Below the pieces are notes generated by a model. That model was not told the origin of the DNA. It saw nothing but the letters and a program-made list of their open reading frames with translations, and did not search any database. Made by a program: the position numbers and the translations under genes. A stretch of 64,000 nucleotides of DNA from Leclercia sp. LSNIH1 (GTDB taxonomy: Bacteria; Pseudomonadota; Gammaproteobacteria; Enterobacterales; Enterobacteriaceae), in the NCBI RefSeq assembly GCF_002902985.1, contig NZ_CP026167.1, positions 2,170,001 through 2,234,000 of the forward strand, written 5' to 3'. Numbering within the stretch: position 1 is the stretch's first letter; each line of letters starts with the position of its first letter. Shown here piece by piece: positions 16,084-25,777 of this stretch.

Positions 16084-17286
16084 GTGACGACGCTGGAAAC
16101 GGGAAGTGATGCCTGGTGGCAGTCGAAACAGGGACCCGACCGGGTGCGGGAGGGGGATCATTATCGGGTGACGTTCTGCTGGCGCGACCCGCAGGGCACG
16201 GAGCAGACCTCGCCGCTAAAAAGGGTGTGGCTCTATATCACCGGCGTGACCGATCATCACCATAACGCCCGCCCCCAGACGCTGGAGCGCATTAATGGCA
16301 CCGACGTCTGGCAGTGGCAGGGCGAGTTCAGCCCCCACTGGCGCGGCAGCTACTGTTTTATCCCCTCTGAACGCGACGACGACTTTGCGGATGCGGTGTT
16401 TGCCTCCGACCCGCCGGACCGCATGGCCCTGCGCGAAGGCTGGCGCAGGCTGCTGCCAAAGGCTATCGCCGATCCGCGCAACCCGCAGCACTGGCGCGGC
16501 GGACGCGGCCATCCGGTCTCGGCTCTCGAAATGCCCGAGGCGCCGCTACAGCCTGGCTGGGATCGGCCGGATACCCCGTATCAACCTGCGCAGTGCATCA
16601 CCTGGCAGAGCGCAAGGCTCGGCAACACCCGCCGGGTATGGATCTTTACCACCGGCGAAGCATCCCCAAACGAACGTCCGCTGGCGGTGCTGCTCGACGG
16701 GCAGTTCTGGGCCGAGAGCATGCCGGTCTGGCCCGCGCTGACGGCGCTCACCCTCGATGGTCAGTTGCCGCCTGCGGTCTACGTGCTGATCGACGTCATC
16801 GACACCGACCATCGCAGCCGCGAGCTCCCCTGTAATCCCGATTTCTGGCTCGCCGTTCAGGAGGAGCTACTGCCACAGGTGCAGGCGCTGGCGCCGTTCA
16901 GCGACCGCGCCGATCGCACCGTGGTTGCCGGGCAGAGCTTTGGCGGTCTCTCGGCGCTCTATGCCGGGCTGCACTGGCCCCAACGCTTTGGCTGCGTGCT
17001 CAGCCAGTCGGGGTCGTTCTGGTGGCCGCATCGCGGCGGCAAGCACGACGGCATCATTATCGAACAGCTTAAAAACCAACAGCTGTCGGCCCAGAGCCTG
17101 CGCATCGTCCTTGAGGCGGGGCGACGTGAGCCACTGATTTTTCGCGCCTGTCAGGCGCTGTATGCCGAGCTACAGCACACGCAGCAGCCGGTTATCTGGC
17201 GTCCGGTGGACGGCGGACATGATGCACTTTGCTGGCGGGGAGGGCTGACGCAGGGGCTGATGACTCTCTGGCAGCCGCTTATTTAA
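16084..17286 (+). CDS. fes: Enterobactin/ferric enterobactin esterase Fes
   Basis: Cytoplasmic serine esterase that hydrolyses the trilactone of ferric enterobactin so that iron can be released. The GTG start at 16084 gives 400 aa, as in E. coli, and the N-terminus MTTLETGSDAWWQSKQGP aligns with the known protein; the longer frame from 16036 would run through the operator. GGGG lies 8 bases upstream of the GTG. The N-terminal domain is followed by an alpha/beta hydrolase domain with nucleophile Ser285 in VAGQSFGGLSA and catalytic His379 in DGGHDALCW. It heads fes-ybdZ-entF. Confidence 0.95.
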   Translation: MTTLETGSDAWWQSKQGPDRVREGDHYRVTFCWRDPQGTEQTSPLKRVWLYITGVTDHHHNARPQTLERINGTDVWQWQGEFSPHWRGSYCFIPSERDDDFADAVFASDPPDRMALREGWRRLLPKAIADPRNPQHWRGGRGHPVSALEMPEAPLQPGWDRPDTPYQPAQCITWQSARLGNTRRVWIFTTGEASPNERPLAVLLDGQFWAESMPVWPALTALTLDGQLPPAVYVLIDVIDTDHRSRELPCNPDFWLAVQEELLPQVQALAPFSDRADRTVVAGQSFGGLSALYAGLHWPQRFGCVLSQSGSFWWPHRGGKHDGIIIEQLKNQQLSAQSLRIVLEAGRREPLIFRACQALYAELQHTQQPVIWRPVDGGHDALCWRGGLTQGLMTLWQPLI

Positions 17287-17300
17287 TAATGGAGTCTGGT

Positions 17301-17513
17301 ATGGAATTCAGTAACCCCTTCGACGATCCGCAGGGTCTGTTCACCATTGTGCAAAACGCCCAAAATCAGTACAGCCTCTGGCCGCAGCAGTGCGCCTTGC
17401 CCGACGGCTGGCACGTGGTGTGTGAGGCGCAGTCGCAGGAAGCCTGTCAGCAGTGGCTGGCGGCCCACTGGCAAACCCTGATCCCGGCCCATTTTGCACA
17501 GGTGACTCCATGA
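17301..17513 (+). CDS. ybdZ: MbtH-like protein YbdZ (NRPS partner)
   Basis: MbtH-like proteins bind adenylation domains of NRPSs and raise their activity or solubility; YbdZ partners EntF. The 70-aa product has the family motifs NPFDDPQG, SLWP and the paired tryptophans near the C-terminus. ATG 17301 has GGAG 7 bases upstream; a second in-frame ATG at 17289 is possible. The TGA overlaps the ATG of entF (ATGA), so the two are translationally coupled. Confidence 0.93.
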   Translation: MEFSNPFDDPQGLFTIVQNAQNQYSLWPQQCALPDGWHVVCEAQSQEACQQWLAAHWQTLIPAHFAQVTP

Positions 17514-20500
17514 GCGTTAAACATCCTCTCGTGGCGGCCCAGCCGGGGATCTGGATGGCGGAACAGCTCTCCGACCTGCCCAACGCCTGGAGCGTGGCCC
17601 ACTACGTCGAGCTGACCGGCCCGGTGGATGCGCCATTGCTGGCGAAAGCGGTGGTGGCGGGCATGATGCAGGCCGATACCCTGCGCATGCGGTTTACCGA
17701 GGATAACGGCGAGATCGGGCAGTGGGTGGATGAGAGTGCTACCCTGCCGGAACCGCAGATTATCGACCTGCGCCATCACGCCGACCCGCATGCCGCCGCG
17801 TTGGCAACCCTGCAGGCCGACCTCAACCAGAATCTGCGCGTCGACAGCGGCCAGCCGCTGGCCTTCCACCTGCTGCTTCAGGTGGCAGATAACCGCTGGT
17901 ACTGGTATCAGCGCTATCACCATTTAGTGGTGGATGGCTTCAGTTTCCCCGCTATTACCCGGCAGATCGCCGCCATTTACCGCGCCTGGTCTAAGGGGGA
18001 AGCCACGCCGGAATCGCCATTTACCCCCTTTGCGGAGGTGGTGGAGGAGTATCAGCGCTACCAGCAGAGCGACGCATACGCCCGCGACGGCGCCTTCTGG
18101 GCGGAGCAGCGTAAGCAGCTGCCGCCGCCGGTGTCGCTCTCCAGCGCGCCGCTGCCGGGGCGCGCCGCCACAACCGATATTTTGCGCCTGAAGCTGACCG
18201 CCGATCGCCAGGCCTTCAGCCAGCTGGCGAATAAGAGCCAGAGCCAGCGCACCGACCTTGCCCTGGCGCTGGTGGCCCTCTGGCTCGCCCGCCTGACCGG
18301 ACGGATGAGCTACGCCGCCGGGTTTATCTTTATGCGCCGGATGGGCTCCGCGGCGCTGACCGCCACCGGCCCGGTGCTGAACGTGCTGCCCCTGGCGGTG
18401 AACATCAACCCGCAGGAGACGCTGCCCGAGCTGGCCCAGCGCCTGGCCGGGCAGATGAAAAAGATGCGCCGTCACCAGCGTTACGACGCCGAGCAGATTG
18501 TCCGCGACAGCGGGCGTGCCGCCAGCGACGAGGCGCTGTTTGGCCCGGTGTTTAACGTCAAGGTCTTCGACTATCAGCTGGATATCGATGGCGTGCAGGC
18601 GGTGACCCATACCCTCGCCACCGGCCCGGTCAACGATCTGGAGATGGCGCTCTTCCCGGACGAGCAGGGCGGCCTGAGCATTGAGATCCTCGCCAATAAA
18701 CAGCGTTACGACGAGGCCACCCTGCTGCGCCACGTCGAGCGCCTGCCCGGGCTGTTGGCGCAGTTTGCCGCCAACAGCGACCTGCGCTGCGGCGAGGCCG
18801 AAACGGTCTCCGACGTTGAATATCAGCAGCTGGAAAATATTAACCAGACCGCGGTTCCGCTGCCGCGCACCACCCTGAGCGGGCTGGTGGCGGAGCAGGC
18901 GGCGAAAACCCCGGACGCCCCGGCGCTGGCCGATGCGCAATACGAGCTGACCTACCGCCAGATGCGCGAGCAGGTGGTGGCCCTGGCGCATCTCCTGCGC
19001 GAGCGCGGGGTGAAGCCCGGCGACAGCGTGGCGGTGGCGCTCCCGCGCTCGGTGTTCCTGACCCTGGCCCTGCATGCCATTGTCGAAGTGGGGGCCGCGT
19101 GGCTGCCGCTGGACACCGGCTATCCCGACGATCGCCTGCAGATGATGATCGAGGATGCGCAACCCTCGCTGCTGATCACTACCGACGACCAGCGCCCGCG
19201 CTTTGACCATCTGCCGGTGGCGACTTTTAGTTACAACATACTATTGTCTGCGGCCGATGCCAGACCTCTGCACCTGAGCAGGCCGGAACAGACCGCCTAT
19301 ATCATCTTTACCTCCGGCTCAACAGGACGACCGAAAGGGGTGATGGTCGGCCAGACCGCCATCGTCAACCGCCTGCTGTGGATGCAAAACCACTACCCGC
19401 TCACCGCCGCGGATGTGGTGGCGCAAAAAACGCCGTGCAGCTTTGACGTCTCGGTATGGGAGTTCTGGTGGCCGTTTATCGCCGGGGCGAAGCTGGTGAT
19501 GGCCGAGCCGGAGGCGCACCGCGATCCGCTGGCGATGCAGGAATTCTTCGGGAAATATGGCGTCACCACCACCCACTTTGTGCCGTCGATGCTGGCGGCG
19601 TTTGTCGCGTCGCTGACCCCGGAAAATGTTGCCTGCTGCGCCAGCCTGAAGCAGGTGTTCTGTAGCGGCGAAGCCCTGCCCACCGCCCTGTGCCGGGAGT
19701 GGGAGCAGCTCACCCAGGTGCCGCTGCATAATCTGTATGGCCCCACCGAAGCGGCGGTGGATGTCAGCTGGTATCCGGCGTATGGCCCGGAGCTGGCGGC
19801 AGTAGAAGGTAACAGCGTGCCGATTGGCTTCCCGGTGTGGAATACCGGCCTGCGCATTCTGGATGGGATGATGCGCCCGGTGCCGTTCGGCGTGGCGGGG
19901 GATCTGTACCTCACCGGCATTCAGCTGGCGCAGGGCTACCTGGGCCGCCCGGATCTGACCGCCAGCCGCTTTATCGCCGCTCCCTTTGCCCCCGGCGAGC
20001 GCATGTACCGCACCGGGGACGTGGCCCGCTGGCTGGATAACGGCGCGGTGGAGTATCTGGGCCGCAGCGACGATCAGCTGAAAATTCGCGGCCAGCGCAT
20101 CGAGCTGGGTGAAATCGACCGGGCCATGCTGACCCTGCCGGACGTGGCCCAGGCGGTGACCCACGCCTGCGTCATCAACCAGGCGGCAGATACCGGCGGC
20201 GATGCCCGGCAACTGGTGGGCTACGTGGTTTCGGAATCCGGCCTGCCGCTGGATCGCGATGCGCTTTTAACGGCGCTGAAAGCCCAACTGCCGCCGCACA
20301 TGGTGCCGGTAGTGTTACTGCAACTCAGTGACCTGCCGCTGAGCGCCAACGGCAAGCTGGATCGTAAGGCGCTGCCGCTGCCGGAACTGACGGTTAAAGC
20401 CCAGGGGCGCCCGCCACAAACCGACGCCGAATGGACCATTGCCGCGGCGTTTTCCGCCCTGCTGGGGTGTGAGGTTAACGATATCGAGGCGGATTTCTTT

Positions 20501-21376
20501 GCCCTCGGCGGCCACTCGCTGCTGGCGATGCGCCTTGCCGCCAGCCTCAGCCGCCACTTTGCCCGTCAGGTAACCCCCGGCCAGGTGATGGTGGCCCCGA
20601 CGGTGGGCAAGCTGAGTGCGCTACTGGCATCCGACATCAGCGACGAGCAGGCTCAGCGTCTGGGCTACGAGACGATATTGCCTCTGCGCGAAAGCCACGG
20701 CCCGACGCTGTTCTGCTTCCATCCGGCCTCCGGTTTTGCCTGGCAGTTCAGCGTCCTGGCCCGCTACCTGAGCCCGCGCTGGTCGATCATTGGCATTCAG
20801 TCGCCGCGCCCGGGGCCGATGCAAAACGGCGCTACCCTGGACGAGGTGATCGAGCACCATCTGGCGACGCTCCGGACTCAACAGCCGCGCGGGCCTTATT
20901 ATCTGTTCGGCTATTCGCTGGGTGGCACCCTGGCTCAGGGGATCGCCGCTCGCCTGCGCGCGCAGGGAGAAGAGGTGGCGTTCCTCGGCCTGCTCGACAC
21001 CTGGCCGCCGGAGACGCAAAACTGGTCCGAAAAAGAGGCCAACGGCCTGGATCCCGAAGTTTTAGCGGAGATTGAACGTGAGCGACAGGCGTTCCTCGCC
21101 GCCCAGCAGGGGCAGGCATCCGGGGAATTGTTCAGCATGATCGAGGGCAATTACGCCGATGCGGTGCGCCTGCTGACCACGGCGCACAGCTCAACCTTTG
21201 ACGGCAAAGCGACGCTGTTTGTTGCGGAACGCACGCGAACGATGGAGCCCCACAAGGCCTGGGCGCCGTGGGTAGGGGAGTTGGAGGTCTACCATCAGGA
21301 TTGCGCCCATGTGGAGATCATCTCCCCGCAGGCGTTTGAGCACATCGGTCCGGTGTTGAAGGAAATATTGGGGTAG
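17510..21376 (+). CDS. entF: Enterobactin synthase component F (NRPS)
   Basis: Activates L-serine, condenses it with dihydroxybenzoate carried on EntB and cyclises three units to enterobactin. The 1288-aa protein has the order C-A-PCP-TE: condensation motif HHLVVDG at residues 137-143, adenylation core FTSGSTGRPKG near 600-610, carrier motif GGHSLLAM with phosphopantetheine Ser1003, and thioesterase motif GYSLGG with Ser1136. The start overlaps ybdZ by 4 bases. Ser1003 must be loaded by a phosphopantetheinyl transferase; entD is not in this window. In E. coli fepE follows entF on the opposite side of fepC; it is absent here. Confidence 0.97.
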   Translation: MSVKHPLVAAQPGIWMAEQLSDLPNAWSVAHYVELTGPVDAPLLAKAVVAGMMQADTLRMRFTEDNGEIGQWVDESATLPEPQIIDLRHHADPHAAALATLQADLNQNLRVDSGQPLAFHLLLQVADNRWYWYQRYHHLVVDGFSFPAITRQIAAIYRAWSKGEATPESPFTPFAEVVEEYQRYQQSDAYARDGAFWAEQRKQLPPPVSLSSAPLPGRAATTDILRLKLTADRQAFSQLANKSQSQRTDLALALVALWLARLTGRMSYAAGFIFMRRMGSAALTATGPVLNVLPLAVNINPQETLPELAQRLAGQMKKMRRHQRYDAEQIVRDSGRAASDEALFGPVFNVKVFDYQLDIDGVQAVTHTLATGPVNDLEMALFPDEQGGLSIEILANKQRYDEATLLRHVERLPGLLAQFAANSDLRCGEAETVSDVEYQQLENINQTAVPLPRTTLSGLVAEQAAKTPDAPALADAQYELTYRQMREQVVALAHLLRERGVKPGDSVAVALPRSVFLTLALHAIVEVGAAWLPLDTGYPDDRLQMMIEDAQPSLLITTDDQRPRFDHLPVATFSYNILLSAADARPLHLSRPEQTAYIIFTSGSTGRPKGVMVGQTAIVNRLLWMQNHYPLTAADVVAQKTPCSFDVSVWEFWWPFIAGAKLVMAEPEAHRDPLAMQEFFGKYGVTTTHFVPSMLAAFVASLTPENVACCASLKQVFCSGEALPTALCREWEQLTQVPLHNLYGPTEAAVDVSWYPAYGPELAAVEGNSVPIGFPVWNTGLRILDGMMRPVPFGVAGDLYLTGIQLAQGYLGRPDLTASRFIAAPFAPGERMYRTGDVARWLDNGAVEYLGRSDDQLKIRGQRIELGEIDRAMLTLPDVAQAVTHACVINQAADTGGDARQLVGYVVSESGLPLDRDALLTALKAQLPPHMVPVVLLQLSDLPLSANGKLDRKALPLPELTVKAQGRPPQTDAEWTIAAAFSALLGCEVNDIEADFFALGGHSLLAMRLAASLSRHFARQVTPGQVMVAPTVGKLSALLASDISDEQAQRLGYETILPLRESHGPTLFCFHPASGFAWQFSVLARYLSPRWSIIGIQSPRPGPMQNGATLDEVIEHHLATLRTQQPRGPYYLFGYSLGGTLAQGIAARLRAQGEEVAFLGLLDTWPPETQNWSEKEANGLDPEVLAEIERERQAFLAAQQGQASGELFSMIEGNYADAVRLLTTAHSSTFDGKATLFVAERTRTMEPHKAWAPWVGELEVYHQDCAHVEIISPQAFEHIGPVLKEILG

Positions 21377-21383
21377 CCACAAT

Positions 21384-21468
21384 GCCCGGCGGCGCTGCGC
21401 TTGCCGGGCCTACGGTTCGTGCCATAAGGGTTTTTTAGGCCGGGTAAGGCGTAGCCGCCACCCGGCGT
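21384..21468. repeat. REP/BIME between entF and fepC
   Basis: Two REP palindromes (CCCGGCGGCGCTGCGCTTGCCGGGC and GGCCGGGTAAGGCGTAGCCG...CCGG) in the convergent entF-fepC gap; they may act as transcription or supercoiling buffers. Confidence 0.75.
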
Positions 21469-21472
21469 TTTT

Positions 21473-22267
21473 CTACCGCCGTCCCAGCGGCACCACCAGC
21501 GGCGTGCCCGCCACCGGGTCGTCGATGATCATGCAGCGCATCCCGTAGATCCGCTCGATCAGATCCGGGGTGACGATCGCTTTCGGTGCCCCCTCCGCCA
21601 CAATCTTGCCGTCGCGCAGGGCAATCAGATGGGTGGCATAGCGGCAGGCCTGGTTCAGATCGTGCAGCACCGCCGCCAGGGTAAAGCCCTGGGTGCGGTT
21701 GAGGTCGCTCAGCAGCTCCAGCAGATCGATCTGATGGCTGATATCCAGCCAGGTGGTCGGCTCATCCAGCAGCATGATCGACGTCTCCTGGGCCAGCACC
21801 ATCGCAATCCACGCCCGCTGGCGCTGCCCGCCGGAGAGGGTATCCACGCTCTGCGCCGCCAGGTCGGTAATACCGGTGGCCTGCATCGCTTTGGTTACCG
21901 CCGCCTCATCCTCTTTACGCCAGCGGGTAAACAGCGGCTGGTGCGGATAGCGCCCGCGCGCCACCAGCTCCTGGACGGTAATATCCCCCGGCGTGGTGGC
22001 GTTTTGCGCCAGCAACCCGACCCGGCGCGCCACCTCTTTGCTGGCAAAGCGCTGGATCTGCTCCCCATCGAGATAAACGCTGCCGTGCAGCGGGGTCATC
22101 AGGCGGCTCAGGGTGCGCAACAGGGTCGATTTTCCGCAGCCGTTGGGGCCGATAATGGCGGTAAAGTGGCCGTCGGGGATCGCCACCTGCAGATCCTCGG
22201 CCACGATTTTCTTACCGTAGCCAAGGGTCAGATTGTCGCCGCGCAAGCGGGTCAGATTGGCACTCAT
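21473..22267 (-). CDS. fepC: Ferric enterobactin ABC transporter ATP-binding protein FepC
   Basis: ATPase of the FepBCDG inner-membrane importer. The 264-aa protein has Walker A GPNGCGKST, the signature LSGGQRQRAWIAM, Walker B IMLLDEPTTWLD and the H-loop VLHDLNQACRYA. Start ATG 22267 overlaps the stop of fepG; the upstream in-frame extension to 22408 lies in fepG and is rejected. It is the last gene of fepDGC, and convergent with entF. Confidence 0.96.
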   Translation of the reverse strand: MSANLTRLRGDNLTLGYGKKIVAEDLQVAIPDGHFTAIIGPNGCGKSTLLRTLSRLMTPLHGSVYLDGEQIQRFASKEVARRVGLLAQNATTPGDITVQELVARGRYPHQPLFTRWRKEDEAAVTKAMQATGITDLAAQSVDTLSGGQRQRAWIAMVLAQETSIMLLDEPTTWLDISHQIDLLELLSDLNRTQGFTLAAVLHDLNQACRYATHLIALRDGKIVAEGAPKAIVTPDLIERIYGMRCMIIDDPVAGTPLVVPLGRR

Positions 22268-23253
22268 TTCTTGCGGGACTCCTGAACAAGCAAGACGATG
22301 AGGTAGATGCCGCCCAGGCTGACGGTCACCACCCCCACCGGAAGTTGATAGGGCATAAACAGCCGCCGGGCGCAGAGATCCGCCGCCAGCAGCAAGAGCG
22401 ATCCGCACAGCGCCGACTGGGTTAACCCCCAGCGGGCGGTACCGCTCAGGCGGCGGGCGATGTGCGGCGCCACCAGCGCAATAAAGGAGATCGGCCCGGC
22501 GATAGCGGTGGCCGCGGCGGTTAATACCACCGCCACCAGCATCAGCATCAGGCGCGAACGCTCGACGCTCACCCCCAGCGCACAGGCGCTGTCATCGCCC
22601 ATCTCCAGCAGCCGCATGCGCTTCACCAGCACCAGGGCGCAAACAAACATCAGCAGGATCAGTGGGGCGGCGGGCAGGGTTTTGGCCCACGTCAGGCCGT
22701 TAAGCGACCCGGCGAACCACAGCCCGGCAGAGAGCGAGGTCTCCAGCGATGCCTGCAGCAGCAGCCAGGTATTAAAGGCCATCAGCATGGCGCGCATGCC
22801 GATGCCGATGATGATCAGGCGGAAGGTCTCGATCCCGTCGCGCCAGGCAAGCGCCCAGACGATCAGCGAAGTGAGAATACCCCCCGCCATGGCCGCAAGC
22901 GTAATGGCCGTCAGGTGCTGACCAAACAGCACCATCGCCACCAGCACGCCGCTCCAGGCGCCGGTGTTAAAGCCCATCACGTCCGGGCTGCCCAGCGGGT
23001 TACGCATCAGCGACTGGAAAATCGCACCGCTGATCCCCAGCGCTGCGCCGACCAGCAGGGCCATCATCACCCTTGGCAGTCGCCATTCCGTCACCACCAT
23101 GGTGATATTGCGCGGCGCGCTGCCGGTGAGGGCGTTAAAGACCTGACTCATATCAAGCGTCACCGCGCCGCTTTGCAGGCTGACGATCGCCACGGCGAGA
23201 CTCACCAGCACCAGCAGCAGGCAGCTGAATACTAAACGACGGGAAGGGGCCAT
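22264..23253 (-). CDS. fepG: Ferric enterobactin ABC transporter permease FepG
   Basis: One of two membrane permeases of the ferric enterobactin importer, FecCD family. The 329-aa product has multiple hydrophobic spans and the conserved segments RNPLGSPDVMGFNTGAWSG, FIALVAPHIARR (the coupling loop to FepC) and the C-terminal GGIYLIVLLVQESRKK. ATG 23253 shares a base with the fepD stop. A longer frame reaching 23883 is out-of-frame fepD DNA, not real protein. Confidence 0.95.
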   Translation of the reverse strand: MAPSRRLVFSCLLLVLVSLAVAIVSLQSGAVTLDMSQVFNALTGSAPRNITMVVTEWRLPRVMMALLVGAALGISGAIFQSLMRNPLGSPDVMGFNTGAWSGVLVAMVLFGQHLTAITLAAMAGGILTSLIVWALAWRDGIETFRLIIIGIGMRAMLMAFNTWLLLQASLETSLSAGLWFAGSLNGLTWAKTLPAAPLILLMFVCALVLVKRMRLLEMGDDSACALGVSVERSRLMLMLVAVVLTAAATAIAGPISFIALVAPHIARRLSGTARWGLTQSALCGSLLLLAADLCARRLFMPYQLPVGVVTVSLGGIYLIVLLVQESRKK

Positions 23254-24257
23254 CACACTCCACCTCCGCGCTTGCGACGCACCAGGAAGATCAGCACCGG
23301 CGCGCCGATAAAGGCGCTGACCACGGATACCCGCAGCTCGCCCGGTACCAGAAGGCGACCGAGGATATCGGCAAACAGCAGCAGGGCAGGGGTGGCAAGC
23401 AGCGTTACCGGCAAGGACCAGCGGTGATCGGCCCCCACCAGCCAGCGGGCCATGTGCGGCATCATCAGGCCGATAAAGGCGATGGGGCCCACCACCGCCG
23501 TGGCGCTTCCGCACAATACGGTGATGGTCAGTAATCCCAGAAGCTGAGTGCGCGCCACCCGGCTGCCGAGCGCGGTAGCGGTGTCGCTCCCGAGGCTCAG
23601 GCTGTTGAGCGCCCGGCTTAACAGCAGCGCCACGGCGGCGGCGATCAGTACCGGCACGCTCACCACCTGCAACGTTTGCAGGGTGCGGATATCCAGAGAG
23701 CCCGCCTGCCAGAAGCGCAGCTGGTCGTAAACGTCCGGGTTGAGCAGGGCGATGCCGTTGGAGAGCCCCTCCAGCACCGCGCCGAGGGCCACGCCCGCGA
23801 GCGTCAGGCGCACCGGGCTGAGCTGGCCGCCGCCCTGGCTGCCGGTAAAGGCCACCAGCAGGGAGGCGGCAAAGGCGCCGCACAGCGCCATCACCAGCTG
23901 TTCGCCGGGAGAGGAAAAGCCAAACAGCGCCGCGCCCAGCACGATGGCGAAGCTCGCTCCGGCGTTAACGCCGAGAATACCGGGGTCAGCCAGCGGGTTG
24001 CGGGTCAGGGTCTGCATCAACGCCCCGGCGAGACCGAGGGCAGCACCGGCCAGCAGGCCGGCCAGGGTGCGCGGCAGGCGGGCATCCCGCACGATGGTGC
24101 AGTCGGCGCTTTGACAGGTGGCGGAGAGGGCATCCACCACCACCGAAAAGGGCAGCGGTTTGGCACCCACCAACAGGCTGAGGGCAATCGCCAGCGTGAG
24201 CAGTAACAGTAAGCCGGGCACGGCAACGGCGCGTGACGCGGAAAGGGAGTACGACAT
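23253..24257 (-). CDS. fepD: Ferric enterobactin ABC transporter permease FepD
   Basis: Second FecCD-type permease subunit, forming the channel with FepG. 334 aa from ATG 24257, which has GGAC about 7 bases upstream; ATG 24269 is an in-frame alternative. Typical segments are RNPLADPGILGVNAGASF, the helix pair around GGGQLSPVRLTLAGVALG and coupling loop FIGLMMPHMARWLVG. It is the first gene of fepDGC and divergent from entS, with a good Fur box between the two. Confidence 0.95.
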   Translation of the reverse strand: MSYSLSASRAVAVPGLLLLLTLAIALSLLVGAKPLPFSVVVDALSATCQSADCTIVRDARLPRTLAGLLAGAALGLAGALMQTLTRNPLADPGILGVNAGASFAIVLGAALFGFSSPGEQLVMALCGAFAASLLVAFTGSQGGGQLSPVRLTLAGVALGAVLEGLSNGIALLNPDVYDQLRFWQAGSLDIRTLQTLQVVSVPVLIAAAVALLLSRALNSLSLGSDTATALGSRVARTQLLGLLTITVLCGSATAVVGPIAFIGLMMPHMARWLVGADHRWSLPVTLLATPALLLFADILGRLLVPGELRVSVVSAFIGAPVLIFLVRRKRGGGV

Positions 24258-24274
24258 AGCTACGTCCATGATTT

Positions 24275-24293
24275 GATAATGATAGTAATTATC
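24275..24293. promoter_or_regulatory. Fur box in the fepD-entS divergent promoter
   Basis: GATAATGATAGTAATTATC agrees with 17 of 19 bases of the Fur consensus GATAATGATAATCATTATC. It lies 17 bases before fepD and 75 bases before entS and should repress both when iron is plentiful. Confidence 0.85.
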
Positions 24294-24368
24294 GTTATCT
24301 ATCTTATTTAGCTATGTTAGCATGTGCGGCCATGGAATTGGTACAAAAGAAACCATTAAGGCTTTGTA

Positions 24369-25604
24369 ATGACCCGACAATCCTGGCTGCTCAATCTGAG
24401 TTTGCTGAAGACCCATCCGGCGTTTCGTGCTGTTTTTATTGCCCGTTTTATCTCTATTTTATCCCTTGGCCTGCTCGGCGTGGCCGTCCCGGTACAAATC
24501 CAGATGATGACCCACTCCAGCTGGCTGGTGGGGCTCTCCGTTACCCTCACCGGCGGGGCGATGTTTATCGGCCTGATGGTGGGCGGAGTGCTGGCGGATC
24601 GCTACGAGCGTAAGAAGCTGATTCTGCTGGCCCGCGGCACCTGCGGGGTGGGCTTTGTCGGCCTCTGTCTGAACGCGCTGCTGCCGGAGCCGTCATTAAT
24701 TGCCATCTATGCCCTCGGTCTGTGGGATGGCTTTTTTGCATCATTAGGGGTGACGGCGTTGCTGGCGGCGACACCTGCGCTGGTGGGGCGTGAGAACCTG
24801 ATGCAGGCGGGAGCCATCACCATGCTCACCGTGCGTCTGGGATCGGTGATCTCGCCGATGGTCGGCGGCCTGCTGCTCGGCACCGGGAACGTGGCCTGGA
24901 ACTACGGCCTGGCGGCGGCGGGCACCTTTATCACCACCTTAACCCTGCTGCGGTTGCCGCTGCTGCCGCCTCCGCCCCAGCCGCGCGAGCATCCGCTTAA
25001 GTCGCTGCTGGCGGCGATCCGCTTTCTATTCAGCAATCCGCTGATCGGTGGCATCGCCCTGCTGGGCGGGCTGTTGACGATGGCGAGCGCGGTGCGGGTG
25101 CTCTATCCGGCGCTGGCGATTGCGTGGCAGATGAGCGTGTCGCAGATTGGCCTGCTCTATGCCGCCATCCCGCTGGGTGCAGCCTTTGGCGCCCTCACCA
25201 GCGGCAATCTGGCGCAGAGTGCCCGTCCGGGGCTGATTATGCTGCTGGCGACCCTGGCCTCGTTTATCGCCATCGGCTTCTTCAGCCTGATGCCGGTCTG
25301 GGGGCTGGGGGTGATCTGCCTGGCGCTGTTTGGCTGGCTGAGCGCGGTGAGTTCGCTGCTGCAATACACCCTGATCCAGACTCAGACCCCGGAGGCGATG
25401 CTCGGACGGATCAACGGCTTGTGGACGGCGCAAAACGTCACCGGCGATGCGATTGGTGCCGCCATTCTCGGCGGGCTGGGGGCGATCATGACCCCGGTAG
25501 CGGCGGCGAGCAGCAGCGGGTTTGTGCTGGCGATAGTGGGGGCGATATTGCTGGTGGTGCTGGCGGAGCTACGCCGGTTCCGGCAGGAGATTGCCACGGT
25601 TTAA
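24369..25604 (+). CDS. entS: Enterobactin exporter EntS (MFS)
   Basis: Proton-driven major-facilitator pump that moves enterobactin from cytoplasm to periplasm. The 411-aa protein aligns throughout with E. coli EntS: N-terminal [18 protein letters not shown], the MFS loop [19 protein letters not shown] between spans 2 and 3, and [18 protein letters not shown] late in the protein; about 12 spans. ATG 24369 follows AAGG. It is divergent from fepD and convergent with fepB, with a triple REP cluster after its stop. Confidence 0.95.
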   Translation: MTRQSWLLNLSLLKTHPAFRAVFIARFISILSLGLLGVAVPVQIQMMTHSSWLVGLSVTLTGGAMFIGLMVGGVLADRYERKKLILLARGTCGVGFVGLCLNALLPEPSLIAIYALGLWDGFFASLGVTALLAATPALVGRENLMQAGAITMLTVRLGSVISPMVGGLLLGTGNVAWNYGLAAAGTFITTLTLLRLPLLPPPPQPREHPLKSLLAAIRFLFSNPLIGGIALLGGLLTMASAVRVLYPALAIAWQMSVSQIGLLYAAIPLGAAFGALTSGNLAQSARPGLIMLLATLASFIAIGFFSLMPVWGLGVICLALFGWLSAVSSLLQYTLIQTQTPEAMLGRINGLWTAQNVTGDAIGAAILGGLGAIMTPVAAASSSGFVLAIVGAILLVVLAELRRFRQEIATV

Positions 25605-25615
25605 CGCGGTGGAAT

Positions 25616-25766
25616 GTGCCGGGTGGCGGCTACGCCTTACCCGGCCTACAAAACCTACACCGGCACGAACCGTAGGCCCGGTAAGCGCAGCGCCACCGGG
25701 CATCAGGCCGCACGGTACAACCCCCCCCGAACCGTAGGCCCGGTAAGCGCAGCGCCACCGGGCATC
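25616..25766. repeat. Triple REP cluster between entS and fepB
   Basis: One REP unit (TGCCGGGTGGCGGCTACGCC...) is followed by two nearly identical direct copies at about 25671-25706 and 25731-25766 (CGTAGGCCCGGTAAGCGCAG...), separated by a short C-rich spacer. Confidence 0.8.
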
Positions 25767-25777
25767 AACATGCACGA

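Noticed and set aside
22268..22408. N-terminal extension of fepC (and of fepG to 23883)
   Set aside because: The extensions are out-of-frame readings of the upstream overlapping gene; internal ATG codons at the gene junctions give the known lengths.
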